From NCBI GenBank assembly GCA_030407085.1, contig CM059582.1, forward strand, positions 86,947,501 to 87,011,500: DNA of 64,000 nt, in the 5' to 3' direction. Below, one piece after another: positions 34,331 through 45,863 of the stretch (its first letter is position 1; each line of letters starts with the position of its first letter). The notes under the pieces were generated by a model. That model was not told where the DNA came from and did not search any database. It saw only the letters and a list, made by a program, of their open reading frames with translations. The position numbers and the translations under genes were made by a program. The stretch comes from Trichopria drosophilae (lineage: Eukaryota > Arthropoda > Insecta > Hymenoptera > Diapriidae).

Positions 34331-36463
34331 ATGGGAAGGAGAAAGAATGAACGTTTTTCGACAGAACGTAAAGTTTGCCCTGATTTCGAAAATGTCCATA
34401 AAAAACAAATATACAACACTGATAACAATCGATTTGTTAGATTAGAAGAATTATTTCGTTTACTACAACCTTTGTTCCCTGAGAAAAATATTGACTTCGA
34501 GGACTGTGTCTGCAAAAATTGCTATTCAAGATTCGCGAAGAAATTTATGGTCCGGTCGGATGTGAGTATCTGTGAACCTATTGATGATTGTAATTCCGCA
34601 TACTCTGAACCTGAACTATGTGAACTTGAACTATGTGAACCTGAAATTGATGAAGGTGATTTATTTGAACCTGATTTTAATATGCAAATGGAAGAAATTA
34701 ACGAAAATTTTTTGTCAATGTTGGATTTAAATGTATCACCTTTGCGAAAATTAAATTCCAAAATGTCAGAAGACCGAGTGAGAAATTATGTTGGCCAAAA
34801 AAGAAAGAAACTTATAGATTCATTTTCGGAATCAATAACTAATAAGCTGTCTAAAATGTACAACGTACCATTATCCGAAAAAAATGAATGCGATATGTGC
34901 GAAGAATGGATAGAAAATTTGCAATTAGCTTTGCAAAATTGTAAAACAATTTCCGAAAAGATCCGTGTTCTGTCAATTTTGCCTGAAAATATTTCAAAAA
35001 GTACGTTACTTTCTAAAATTTCGGGCATAACTAAATATATGATTGACGAATCAAGAAATTTAAAACAAAACAAAGGAGTTTTCATTTCACCTGATCTTTA
35101 TAGTGGCCACCCTGTGAGCACAGAACATGTTACAATAGCTCAAGATTATTACCTCAATGACGATTTAGATTGTTCCAGAGAGAGCCCCAACAAAAGTGAC
35201 GTAATGTGCGTTGAAATTGATGGCGAAAAAACGAGAAAGATGAAACGTTTTTTAACAAGAAATATTCAGGAAATTTTTCAAATTTTTCGTGAGAAAAATC
35301 CTGATATAAGCATTGGTAGATCAAAGTTTTATTCATTAAGACCAAAATGGGTAATCATTAAGCCCCAAAAGGAGGTCTGCGTGTGCGTATATTGTGCCAA
35401 TTTAGAACTTCTTTTAATCGCATTAAAGAGCTTAAGAAAGGAACGATCCTTAAATATTAAAGAACTTCAAAAAGAACTTTTCTCTGCAATAATGTGTTCT
35501 TCTTCAACAGAGAAATGTATTCTTCAAGAATGTAATTTATGTCCTGGTAGAGAAGGAATTACAAATGAAGTATTAAAAATTTCTGAAGAAACATCTGTCA
35601 GTGAAGTAACTTTCGATCTGTGGAATAAAGCCGATTTAGAAAAACGAACAACTAGTTTTGAGACGTTTTTAAATGAGCTCAGAGATTGCACGCTTAAAGT
35701 AAGAGTTCATAAATTTATAAAGGATATTCAGAGGGCAGAAATAGCAAAGGTTAAAGAAGAAGCTAAGTTGAATTCAGAAAAACTTGTCTTGCACGGTGAC
35801 TTCGCAGAAAATTGGAACGTAATAATACAAAATGAAGTACAAAGTGCGTATTGGAAAACGCAACAAGTTTCAATTTTTACAGCAGTATGTTATCATGCTC
35901 AAAAAACACAAAGTTTTGCTGTCGTTGCTGATGATACGAAACATGATTCTGCTCATGCGTTATTTGCTATGAATCGCATAATTGAAAGCTGTAAGGAACA
36001 ATTCGAATTAGAAACGATGAAAGAAATTACAATTATATCAGACGGAGCCCCCGCTCACTTTAAAAATCGTTACCAGTTTCATGAGTTGTCAGAATCGCCT
36101 GTTAATAAAAAGTGGGTATTCTCTGCGACAGGACACGGTAAAGGAGCCTGTGATGGGATCGGAGGAATTATCAAACACCTGGCAACGACACACAATTTGC
36201 AAAAATCACATCTCGAATCCATTGACAGTGCAGAGTCTTTTGTCAGAGTAGTACAGAAGTACACGTCTTCGACTAAGCTACTTTTAATCTTAAATGGAGA
36301 CCTTGATAAGTTTCGAAAAACTAAAAATCGTCAATGGAGCAAAGTTCAGGCAATATCGGGGATCCAAAAATGCCACGTTTGGAAGGTCGAAAGTGATGAA
36401 ATTGGTGACCGAGTATCGTACATGGCTAGAACATGCACACACGAGTGGAAAAAAATTGAATAA
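34331..36463 (+). CDS. Transposase, intact, 710 residues
   Basis: This is one uninterrupted frame from ATG 34331. The N-terminal 80 residues hold paired cysteines (CVCKNCYSRF), followed by an acidic stretch (residues about 85-120) of repeated E-L-C-E-P-type units. A middle zinc-like region has VCVCVYC and CILQECNLCPG. The C-terminal RNase H-like core has HGDFAENW (first likely catalytic Asp), VVADDTKHDSAHALF, ISDGAPAHFKNRYQF (second Asp) and ATGHGKGACDGIGGIIKHL. The order matches two broken relatives in this window (32.25/42.04 kb and 57.1 kb). I lean toward the Mutator-like Phantom group of DDE transposases but cannot prove it. The third acidic residue is not certain. The gene is the only one in the young TIR element and would catalyse its own excision and insertion. 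Confidence 0.85.
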   Translation: MGRRKNERFSTERKVCPDFENVHKKQIYNTDNNRFVRLEELFRLLQPLFPEKNIDFEDCVCKNCYSRFAKKFMVRSDVSICEPIDDCNSAYSEPELCELELCEPEIDEGDLFEPDFNMQMEEINENFLSMLDLNVSPLRKLNSKMSEDRVRNYVGQKRKKLIDSFSESITNKLSKMYNVPLSEKNECDMCEEWIENLQLALQNCKTISEKIRVLSILPENISKSTLLSKISGITKYMIDESRNLKQNKGVFISPDLYSGHPVSTEHVTIAQDYYLNDDLDCSRESPNKSDVMCVEIDGEKTRKMKRFLTRNIQEIFQIFREKNPDISIGRSKFYSLRPKWVIIKPQKEVCVCVYCANLELLLIALKSLRKERSLNIKELQKELFSAIMCSSSTEKCILQECNLCPGREGITNEVLKISEETSVSEVTFDLWNKADLEKRTTSFETFLNELRDCTLKVRVHKFIKDIQRAEIAKVKEEAKLNSEKLVLHGDFAENWNVIIQNEVQSAYWKTQQVSIFTAVCYHAQKTQSFAVVADDTKHDSAHALFAMNRIIESCKEQFELETMKEITIISDGAPAHFKNRYQFHELSESPVNKKWVFSATGHGKGACDGIGGIIKHLATTHNLQKSHLESIDSAESFVRVVQKYTSSTKLLLILNGDLDKFRKTKNRQWSKVQAISGIQKCHVWKVESDEIGDRVSYMARTCTHEWKKIE

Positions 36464-36591
36464 AAAAGATCTTAAGTAAAATATATTGTCTACAAGTCAT
36501 TTACGTAAATATGATTAGATCTTCAATATAAATATTTAACTGATTTCGAACAAAATTATTCATCATACTTGTAAAACATAGTTTTGCCAAC

Positions 36592-37240
36592 AAAAAAAAA
36601 TCACGTTTTTAAAAATTTTTTTTCGATTTATCGTCTTTAGTACGTCTGTCCGCTGATTTCTATTATTATCTTCATAATCAGGAGGAAAAAATATGTGAAA
36701 ATGGTCTATTACAAAAGTATTTTACAATGTTCTAGCTGTTTTGAAGAGTTACCAAAAAAATGTTGGGAAAAAAATTCCCTTGACTACAGTTTTGGTTTAG
36801 CCCGCTTGAAACTCGTGTCAATTCTTCTTCATACTGATACGAATTTCTGGTAAAAATTTGAGCAAAAAAAAGGTGGTGTTTTCGAGATAATTGAGTTTAT
36901 TTATTTTTAGAAAATTGGCCGCCATTTTGTTAATTTTGAAGATTTTTTAAAAAATCCAACGGATTTTAAAACAGGTCAAAGTCACCTACAAGAATCATCA
37001 AAAGAAAATGAATCAACTTAATTAGAAAAAAAATGGCACGCAAAAGAAAAATTATTTTACGTTTTCTTCGATTTTAGCGCTAAAAGTTCAAAAACTCGTA
37101 ACTTCGTTAAAAATGATCATTTTCAAATTCGGCAAAATACGTATCCCTTTATTTTTCTTGAAGAATAACATATTCAATCGCCGATTAAATCTAAAATTTT
37201 GACCTCATCCGCCTGCCTGATTTGAAATGGATTTGATCTA
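36592..37240 (-). repeat. Right TIR of the young transposon
   Basis: Inverted partner of 33090-33735, ending GGATTTGATC at 37240 and followed by TATA. Confidence 0.95.
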
Positions 37241-38850
37241 TATAAAATAATAAGTTTTAGAAAAAATAGCATCCAATTTATTTACAAAGTTACAAAATCA
37301 TAATCAAATTTTGAAAATTTAATAAATAGACTTTACCCATGTAAAGAGCAAATTTCGTAAAAAGTAGCACCCTAAAGCCGCAAATAAGATATAAGTAAAC
37401 AAAACAAAGTAAAAAAATGTGTATTTTACCATTCAATCCAATTTCTCGAGAAATATAAAAAGTGATAAATTGAGATTTCATAAAATTACAAAATTAAAAA
37501 TGGCGGATCCAATATGATGAGGAAAAATACGGGTTTCGAGGATGCTGATTATGAATCCATTGTCAGGTTTTCATCATTGAAATTCATAATTCAATTTTGC
37601 CAATCCAACGGATTCGGAATCCGTCAAACTCGACTTAATTAAGTATATATACATATATTATATTTTATGATTTAAACAATTCATACCCAAGCTTTAAGTA
37701 TTTTTTCACATTAAGAAATTTGAATTTAGTTTAATTTTCTCGTAGAAAATAGTAGATAATTACAAAATCTATCAAATTGTCTCTGCAAATTGCAATTATG
37801 TTCTTTTATTTAGTCTACAAATTGTGCCCGGAGTTTGCAAAACTTTTAACTTCACAATGTCATGTACTTTTACCGTTGTATTATAGGTATAACTTTATTT
37901 AATTATATAAGGTATTTATAATTTATAACTTAATTATATAAGGTATAACTGACCTGAAATGTTAATGCAATTATGTAAACGTTGAGTCTTATTCGATCAA
38001 AATTGATTATTTATATTTGAAATTAAAAATTTATATTTAAAATTGAAAATTTTATATTTAACGATTTTGATATTTACGGATTTAGGGATTTGAAAGTTGT
38101 AGTAATTTTCTTTTCTAGAAATTATATCACTGTTTATGGCTTTTTGACCCCAACCCGATTAATTAGATAAATAAAATATCTTAATTACTACAGAATCCGA
38201 AAGGCTGTCGAACTAGAATACATCACAATTAAAATGTTATCTATAAGTTAACATGCATGAATTGTTTCGAAATTTCATGAGGATCAAATGTTCCATTTTT
38301 TATAACTATTTATATTTTTCTAAAAAAATGAAGAAATCATTTTTATTTATGCCGTTAGTAATGTTGAAATGTGGCGCTATATACACAGCACGGAGATTAC
38401 TCTTCAATTTCTCTATTTCAGCATCAAAATTGCAATGAAGTACGCGACTATGTCTGATAAATAAATATTAGTACATTAAATTATACTCAGTTTTAATATT
38501 TTTATCAATAATATACTAAAATGAACTGTATATTTACGATTTTCATACTAATGATATCAAAGTATCACATTTTTCGAAATCATCCCCACCCCTTCAAAAA
38601 TCATTTTCTACGTTGAATCTTATTTAGTTGTAGTTCTTCCTAACATACAAAAATAACTTCTCACGTGGACAAAAAAGACTTAAATAATTCCATAAATTAT
38701 ATGTGCACTTTCATTTATAAATTAATTTATTAAAAAACAATTATTGCAGAAAATTTGTATTTATTGACATATATTTACAAAACACCATTATAAATGTTCA
38801 TAGCTTACAAAAAGTGTACATGCAGTGTTACATAAATTTGTTATACATTT
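37241..38850. other. AT-rich spacer inside the 9.3-kb element
   Basis: No gene is recognised. An AATGGCGGATCCAATATG segment at about 37499 resembles GGCGGCTCCAATATG at 56261 and may be a remnant of a transposon end. Confidence 0.45.
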
Positions 38851-39298
38851 CCCAGTAAACGAGAAAAGATTGAAAAGTATTAAAAAGGGATCAATTGGGA
38901 TTAAAATGAGACCACTTTTAATTAATTTTGTTCAAAAAGGGATTAGAGTGGTTTTGAATTCTAGTAAATTCCAAAGTAGGTATATAAATTGAAATTATTG
39001 AATCCCTGTGAATCCTCCTCGAATAATCGTTGTGAAAATCAATCCCCTTGAATGCCATAACTGGGATTGAAAAACGTATGTTTCAATCCCCGTGAATTCC
39101 ACATCTGTCAGTATCGTTTAAATACCTTTTCTGGAATTAAAAATTCATTTCTTGGATCCCCTTGAATACCATTTATTACCAAGATTTGAAAGAATCCCAT
39201 TTAATGCAAGATATGGAATTTAAGATTATATTCTTTGAATATCGTCGAATACTCTCGATTACCAATATGCCAGTAAATAAAAAAAGATTGAAAGGTAT

Positions 39299-40417
39299 CC
39301 CAGCAAACGAAAATGGATTAAAATAAATTAAAAATTTGAATTCTTTTGAATCCGGATTCTTAATTCCGTTTAAAGAATTTAAATAAATTTTCTCTTTATG
39401 TACAAAAAAAATTATTTTTCATTTTTATTATTTTTATTCAATTAAATTCTTTTTTAAACCTAGTTTAAATGATTTAATTACCTTTAAAAAAGCTGTTCTA
39501 AAGCGGTCACCTATCCAAGTAGTGTTCCCCAATATGGATCCTTTACTTTAGATAAATGACTGCGCGCGACATGGACCACTGGTCTACTGGACTCTGGAAA
39601 TAATGTTTACGACCTGTACATTTTAGTTCGAAAAAAATTTGTTTTTCCGAAAAAATGCTTCTTCATATTCCTAACTTAGTTAAAAAATTCAAAAAAATTA
39701 GGGTGAACATAAAAACACATTTGCTAAATAATTACGGGTGGATTTTTAAAAATTCCATTCTTTCAAAAAAAATTTGTTTGTTTTTTTTATTTACCATTGA
39801 ATTCCTCGTAAAAAATTACTAAAGAAATAATTTTTGCGAAATTTTTTAACCAGTATTTTATATAGCTGACTTTTCGGGTATACCTCCCCTTAATTGTCTC
39901 AAAAACGGCCTGAGATAAGCAAAATCTAATGAAATTTTGGAGGCTATCAAAAGGGGGGGGGGGATGATATCATCGGCAGTTCCGCACACTGAACTGAAAT
40001 GAATTCCTCTACAATATTTCTGCTAATAATTGGATTATATACAGGAGAAGGTTGCCTATTCTGTTAAAAGAATAAAAAGTAATCTGATTTTGAAAGAAAT
40101 ACACAATTATTGATAGATTATCTTTCCAATTCTCCGTCCAGAATTCAAATAAATTGACATAACCTCTCATTTTACGAAGGATTCACTTGAATCTCAAATA
40201 ACATTGGCGAATTCTATTTATTGGAATTGAAATCAATAGACTATAACTTCCATCCAGTAATTGATTTCACTGAATACAAATCGAAGCAGGGCAATCCATG
40301 TACAGGAATACAAACGAATTCAGAATTAAAATAGATTTGCTAAAATCAACAATCCGGATTGGCGAGTAAAAATTTCAATTAATTTCAATAAATTTCTATC
40401 CATTTTCGTTTGCTGGG
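39299..40417 (+). mobile_element. TIR element B2 (CCCAGCAAACG ends), nested in B
   Basis: It begins CCCAGCAAACGAAAATGGAT and ends with ATCCATTTTCGTTTGCTGGG at 40417, an inverted repeat of 20 bp that is perfect. AT flanks both sides. Just to its left, 39271-39296 looks like another worn copy of the element B terminus. It is non-coding, with a G run of about 10 at 39953. Confidence 0.75.
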
Positions 40418-41033
40418 ATAAGAAGGGGATTAATGGAAATTAAAATTTGATTGTTTTTATCTCATTTTATTCAAAAAAGTTACTGGAATGATTTTTAATC
40501 CCAATAAAACCCCAATTATGAAAAGAATTTTGACTTATTGAATCCCCTCAAATGCCGTTCTACAAACGGCCATCAAAATGAATTCCAGCGAATACAAGAT
40601 TTGGAATTAAAAAATATCACATTGTATCCCCTCAAATCCTCCCATTAAAACTACCATTCAATACCAAATATGGCATAAAAGAATGTATTACTGAATCCCC
40701 TCGAAATCTATCAATTACCACTTCAAAATTAATTCCACTGTATTCCATATTTGGAATTCAAACTCATTTGAATGAATTCCCTTGAATGACCATGGCCCTA
40801 AATTAATTTTGAATTCCAGCCCAGAATTGCTAAAGATATATTATGGATCCTCTAGAATACCAATGATTCCAAATATTAAAACTTATCCCAACGGATACCA
40901 AATTTGGAATTGTGTTCAAAGAATACTGAATTTACTATTATGATAAAATTATTAAAAACATAAATAATGATCATTGAATAGATGCACGAGTTCATAAAAT
41001 TATATGTAAATTAACTTTTGTTTCATATAACAA

Positions 41034-41139
41034 CCCTGCAAACACAAAAGTAACAGTTATGTAACAACTACGTAACATTTATGTAACAATGTAACCATTA
41101 CGTAAATATTACATAACTGTTACTTTTCGTGTTTACGGG
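41034..41139 (+). mobile_element. 106-bp MITE with about 31-bp TIRs, nested in B
   Basis: The left end CCCTGCAAACAC runs on into AAAAGTAACAGTTATGTAA. The right end has the reverse complement with CCCCGTAAACAC. The central 45 bp repeats the word GTAAC. AA flanks both sides. The GTAAC vocabulary is also that of element A at 22.7 kb, so this may be a deletion derivative of that family. Confidence 0.8.
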
Positions 41140-41403
41140 GAAAAGTTTGAAACAACATATTTTCGAGCGCGAAAAAAAGATTTAAAAAATGTTTTTAGTA
41201 TTTATGTTATTTTAGATACAAGCAGAAAAAGACCAACTCTTTGTTTCGATTGTTTTTAAAGTAAAGAATTCAGTGAAATTTCTCTGTGAATTGTGGTATT
41301 TAATGTATTTTAGTCTGCCCGAATACATTATTATATAAACACGTAGAAAAATTCTCTACTTTCTATTTCAACTATTCGTTATTTTTTCATCATTTCACAA
41401 CAA

Positions 41404-41478
41404 TGAGTGTGGCCGAGTGGTTGCGCTTCGAACTTGCTGCGCAGAGGACCGGGGTTCGATTCTCGGTCGAAACGAATC
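41404..41478 (+). tRNA. tRNA-like sequence (Ser/Leu-like box A), probably a pseudogene
   Basis: TGGCCGAGTGGTTGCGC is a good box A and CCGGGGTTCGATTCTCGG a good T arm with box B, at tRNA distance. The acceptor ends do not pair and the anticodon arm is not canonical. It sits about 130 bp from the right end of TIR element B. Confidence 0.4.
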
Positions 41479-42036
41479 TGCTTTTTTTTTAATTTATCGA
41501 TTTGGGATTATATGGGATTAAAAAAGATAGAATTTTTTAAATTTCAATACCATCAAAAAAGGGATTAAAAATTTTAAATCACTTTTAATCTTTTTTCGTT
41601 TACTGGGTTTGAGGAAAAATTGTGTTTGAGAAATTGGCCTTAAACGCTCACACTCAAACTTAGGATAAGTTATGTTCAATAATTTATTTCTATTTTTCCA
41701 TACTGTATTTTAGTTGCTTTCTAAAAGACGAAATTAGAGAACTAGTTAGTTACAAAACCTTCATAACGCTCTAATCACATCACAAAACACAAAATGTCTA
41801 ATACATATGCGCCCGTTCCGGTATTGAGGAAAGCCGATTTGCATGAGAGCGATGTATTCCTGTGTACCAGGATAGCCGCTTCACCAATCACAGTCGTGCA
41901 GTCGGGTATCGGGTAGGCTGCATGCCCGAATTTCGCTTCCAGCAGTACCGAACACAAGTTACGACATGTGCCGTCAATCGGACGGCCAGCGCCTCGTGCC
42001 GGGCATGCTGCGCGCAAAACCTTCTCTCCGTGCAGG

Positions 42037-42900
42037 AACAAATGATTTAGTACAAGAGTTGGAAGAAATGTTTAATGACAAATACGTCGATACCGTTACT
42101 TACAAGTAATGGACACACGTAGACCCTACTGCGCTTCAAACTATAGTTTCGCCAGTGGATGAATTCTTACAAAATTTAACAGTTGGACTTAATAAATTAT
42201 TACGCCATTCTTTATTAATTTTTAAATTCTAAAAAAGAAAACTTACAGCCAAACGAATGTATTGTTATATTAGACTTTTCGGAGATTTACGCATTTGTAG
42301 TTCAAAATACAAGGTGTTCATTGGAACAATAATCAGTCCACCGTTCATCCTACTGCAATTTACTATAGAAACGAAAAAAAATGAATTAAAAACGAAAAGC
42401 CTTGTAGCAATATCTGAATGTTTAAACCATGACACCATTCCTGTACATCTTTTTCAATCGAAAATTGTCGAATTTATAAATCAAGACCTACTATCAGTTA
42501 CAAAAATAATGTATTTCTCGAACGGAGCAAGTGCTCAATATAAAAACAGGACAAAATTCATAAATTTAAGTCATCATAAACAGAATTTCAAACTCTCAGC
42601 AGAGTGGCATTTTTTCTCCACATCGCACGGAAAGGACCATGTGATGGTGTAGGAGGAACCCTGAAAAGGCTCGCTGCTCGAGCAAGCTTGCAACGAACCG
42701 ACAACCATATCCAAACACCCATCGAGCTATTTCTCTGGGCAAAGGAAGCTTTGTCGAATATTAACTGTGATTACTTCACAACTGAGCAGTACAACGAGGA
42801 AGAAAAAAATTAACACCACGTTTTCTGTCAGCAAAAACAGTGAAAGGGACACTAAATTATCACTGCGTCGTTCCCGCAAAGTTGACTACTTTACATGTAA
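42037..42900 (+). pseudogene. Transposase, 3' fragment of the old copy
   Basis: Collinear with the fragment ending at 32774. Frames read GTNDLVQELEEMFNDKYVD, VDEFLQNLTVGLNKLL, then FSNGASAQYKNRTKFINL, SAEWHFFSTSHGK and, after a frame change near 42650, CDGVGGTLKRLAARASLQR, ending with FLSAKTVKGTLNYHCVVP at about 42835. These correspond to ISDGAPAHFKNRYQF and SATGHGKGACDGIGG of the intact enzyme. It has stops and frameshifts and cannot be functional. Confidence 0.85.
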
Positions 42901-42954
42901 ATGTTTTTATATTTTCTCTTTTTAAAAAAAATGTAGTTGTAAAAATTATGAAAT

Positions 42955-43400
42955 AAATTACCTGTTTAAAGTAAAGAAAATTAACGCACAAAATATAGTG
43001 GAATAATATTTAGGGATTGTGCATTTATCTAATAAGGATAAATAAAATAATATGAAACAATATAATCAACGAAAACCATAACATCAAGAACGACGTATTT
43101 AGCATTGTTGTCGCAATTTCCCCTGCTACCTCGGCATTTTCCGAAAACGCAGCCCCGTAGAGGGGGATCCCTCCGAGTCCCATGATGTACGTCGGTCGTG
43201 CTAGCGCGCCGCAGTGTCCAGTCGGAGCTCCGACGCCACGGGGTTCACATCGCAGCTTGGTGAGTTACGGATATACATATAATTAAACCATTGTTCCCTT
43301 ACACGGGAGGTGTCTCAACAAGAGCACCCACACTTTTGCACAGCGCCCTGCCGGGCTGATATACGCGATAATAAGTAATAAATTCCTCCCCCTTACAGTA
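42955..43400 (+). repeat. LINE 3' UTR-like repeat copy
   Basis: Runs parallel to 59420-59770 with the same order of blocks (AAGAAAATTAACRCA, ACTTATCTAATA-like, CAGTGTCCAGTCGGAGCT, GGGAGGTGTCTCAAC). At 59.4 kb the block directly follows a LINE reverse transcriptase fragment, so I read it as LINE 3' sequence. Confidence 0.65.
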
Positions 43401-43689
43401 GTTTAATGTCTCAACCGGAGCACCCACGGCTTGTCATATTCCCCTGTCAAGCTTAATAGCAGATTACAATAATATATCAATTGTGGTTAATTAACTCCTG
43501 GTGACGTTCCCTAAAATGAGAGGTGGCTAGACTAGCGCACCCACGCCAGTGTATGTTATCCCTTAATCTTTAGTCATGTAAGTCAATGGTCCCTTAAATG
43601 AGAGATGTCTCGCCACGAGCATCCACGCGCCTGTTTGCGACTCTTCCAGACTGGTATACATCTAGTAACTATACACAAAAGGTACATCT

Positions 43690-44110
43690 TGATCCCTGCA
43701 ATAGGAAGCGTCTGCTACTGCAGCGCCACCGCCTTAATAGAGAAATATTTTGATCTCTCCAATGGGAAGCGTCTGCTACTGCAGCGCTACCGCCTTAATC
43801 AATAAGTATCTTGATCCCTGCAATGGGAAGCGTCTGCTACTGCAGCGCTACCGCCTTAATCAATAAGTATCTTGATCCCTGCAATGGGAGGCGTCTGCTA
43901 CTGCAGCGCTACCGCCTAGATAGAGAACTATCTTGATCCTTGCAATGGGAGGCGTCTGCTACTGCAGCGCTACCGCCTTAATCAATAAATATGTTGATCC
44001 CTGCAATGGGAGGCGTCTGCTACTGCAGCGCTATAGCTTTACTCAAAGAACAATCTTGGTCCCTGCAATGGGAGGCGTCCGCTATTGCGGCGCTACCGCT
44101 TTAATCGAGG
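43690..44110 (+). repeat. 61-62-bp minisatellite, seven units
   Basis: The phrase GCGTCTGCTACTGCAGCGCT recurs with starts near 43708, 43770, 43830, 43892, 43953, 44014 and 44075. Units are separated by CTTAATC and GATCCCTGCAATGGGA. More distant relatives with GTGTCTCAACCGGAGCACCC occur upstream from 43300, so the array seems to have grown from the end of the LINE 3' sequence. Confidence 0.9.
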
Positions 44111-45199
44111 ACACCCTGTCCATGGAAGATAACGGCCTCTATTGACCTCCACGCGTCTGGTCCCGACCGGGTGAGTCGGTTGTACCATCAGAACAGTACA
44201 AGTTTTAGAGAACTACCCGCTGCTGGAAGAGTTATCTTGCGACCCACTACCAAACGATACCTCAATCGGATAGCACCACTTCTCCACTACCAAGCATTAC
44301 CGCACGACCTAGGCTAATGTAAGCTTGCCGTCCCCTTCATGTCACGATTGTATGACCACCTTCATAAGCACCGCATTGAAGAATGATGCTACAACCTCGC
44401 CAGGTATACTTTTCTTCTCCTAGGTTATATTTCTTGATGCGCATTTCTTGTCTTGTTCCAACATTACCCAATAACACAAATTGTAAAAGATCATTATTTT
44501 TCGTAATACTCCTTCAAAATTTTCGTATTACTCCTATAAAATGATGTATTAACTTCATATAAGAATAACTGCGATAAGCGCACCACACTTTCAATATAAG
44601 TAGATATTCTGTAACATAAAATCCTACTCGATAAAATCGTTAAAGTATTAAAAAAAACAATAACTCAAACTATTTATTAATTTATGTATTTTTATTAAGT
44701 TCTGAAAGAGTTTCTTATTTCTTCACAAATTTTAGCAAATAGTATTGCTAATTATACAGGATATAATATTTGACAGATTAAGCAACAAAATTCACGCGGA
44801 AATTGTAGCGTGCCTGTCAGCCGGATCGTGCGCCGGCCCAGCGAGAGGCGCGCGATATAATATTTATTATATATCAGGTAGAAAGAAAGAAGTGCCCATT
44901 CAGGTAAAATACTTTTCTTTTAGGAAATTTGACAAGGTATGTAATGCAATGGTATTTTTTTAAATTTTATACAGTGGTGGTAAGGGTATCAAAATTAACA
45001 TTTTAAATTTTATTTGTAAAAAAAGTACTTTTTTCTCAATGTACGCAAATAACAATAATTTCACGACAAAATTGAGGTTTTTTCCTTCAAAATAAAAAAA
45101 AAATTATCGTATAAAAAAAATGACGGATATTCGTTGATTTCAAAATAACCGTAAAACTTATTGAACGGACCGCGACTCAAACATGCTCAAATTTGCTCG
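44111..45199. other. Unassigned spacer
   Basis: No gene or repeat is recognised. A small GC-rich patch lies at 44815-44860. Confidence 0.45.
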
Positions 45200-45863
45200 C
45201 TCTTAATATAGCTCTTTTACGCGTCTTCTACCACGTATTAATTAGTGTGATGGTGTGTGAACTGTGTAGCTAATTAAGGACTTTGCGAAACTGGATTTAT
45301 AGTTTTTATGTGAGACTGCATTAAAAAATTATATTGGTGACAAATTGGACTACTGTGCAACATAACCTAAAGGGAGCGTGCTTTGAGGAAAATAGTTGTC
45401 AAGAGGAACTTGCGGAAATAATAATTTCTTGTGTCATTGGCGTATGATTAAGTGGATCTCGCATTACTTGCGTAGCTATTTGTTATTGTGATTAACAGAT
45501 GATCAGTTAATACGCCGCTGGAAATCTATTAATAGGAGCCAATAACACTATAACGATTGTTCGAGCATAGTGCCCCTACTTTTCGACATATCTAGATCCC
45601 ACACTCTTCGCTGGATCTCGCGCTAGACTTGTACTTGGGCTATCCCTTCTACGAGCGCTTGAGACTGTGGTGGGAAGAAGCAGGTGACTCTTCGATCACC
45701 GATTCACAGCGGATCCAGTCGGTACGAGACTCTGAATCCGTGCTAAGTAAGCTTTTTCGTGCCGCTCGAGTGAGCATTTGCACGTTGTATGTATGATATT
45801 TTATATTAGATTAGTGTATATAGATACGTTAATTCACATCTGAATTCTTGTCATTTTTTAATT

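Larger units (their letters stand above)
33090..37240 (+). mobile_element. Young complete DNA transposon with about 645-bp TIRs
   Basis: 33090-33735 and 36592-37240 are inverted repeats that differ at only a few positions over about 645 bp, beginning GATCAAATCCATTTCAAATC. Between them is one intact transposase gene. TATA flanks both ends, which may be the target duplication or part of the repeat. Nearly identical TIRs and an open reading frame indicate recent insertion and possibly current mobility. The long TIRs suit Mutator-like elements, but I do not see the 8-11-bp target duplication usual for those, so the superfamily stays open. Confidence 0.9.
38851..41607 (+). mobile_element. TIR element B (CCCAGTAAACG ends), non-coding
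   Basis: The left end is CCCAGTAAACGAGAAAAGAT and the right end, ending at 41607, is the near-exact reverse complement (CTTTTTTCGTTTACTGGG), flanked by TT on both sides. The interior has no coding frame but repeats words of the type GAATCCCCTTGAATACC and TTTGGAATT in quasi-tandem units. A tRNA-like sequence lies near the right end at 41404. Two smaller elements with the same kind of ends are nested inside (39299-40417 and 41034-41139). Confidence 0.7.
32775..42033. mobile_element. 9.3-kb second-level insertion with about 150-bp diverged TIRs
   Basis: The left end (AAGGTTTTGCGGGCAGCGCG at 32786) and right end (GCTGCGCGCAAAACCTT at 42007) are inverted copies, and similarity continues inward to an AATTCGGG...CTACCCGAT-like block on both sides. 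The insertion separates two collinear halves of one transposase. It encodes no protein of its own that I recognise, but it contains the young transposon (33090-37240) and TIR element B (38851-41607), which account for most of its length. Confidence 0.65.

Noticed and set aside
43690..44110. CRISPR-like array
   Set aside because: The 62-bp units are contiguous near-identical tandem copies without unique spacers, in a eukaryotic context.
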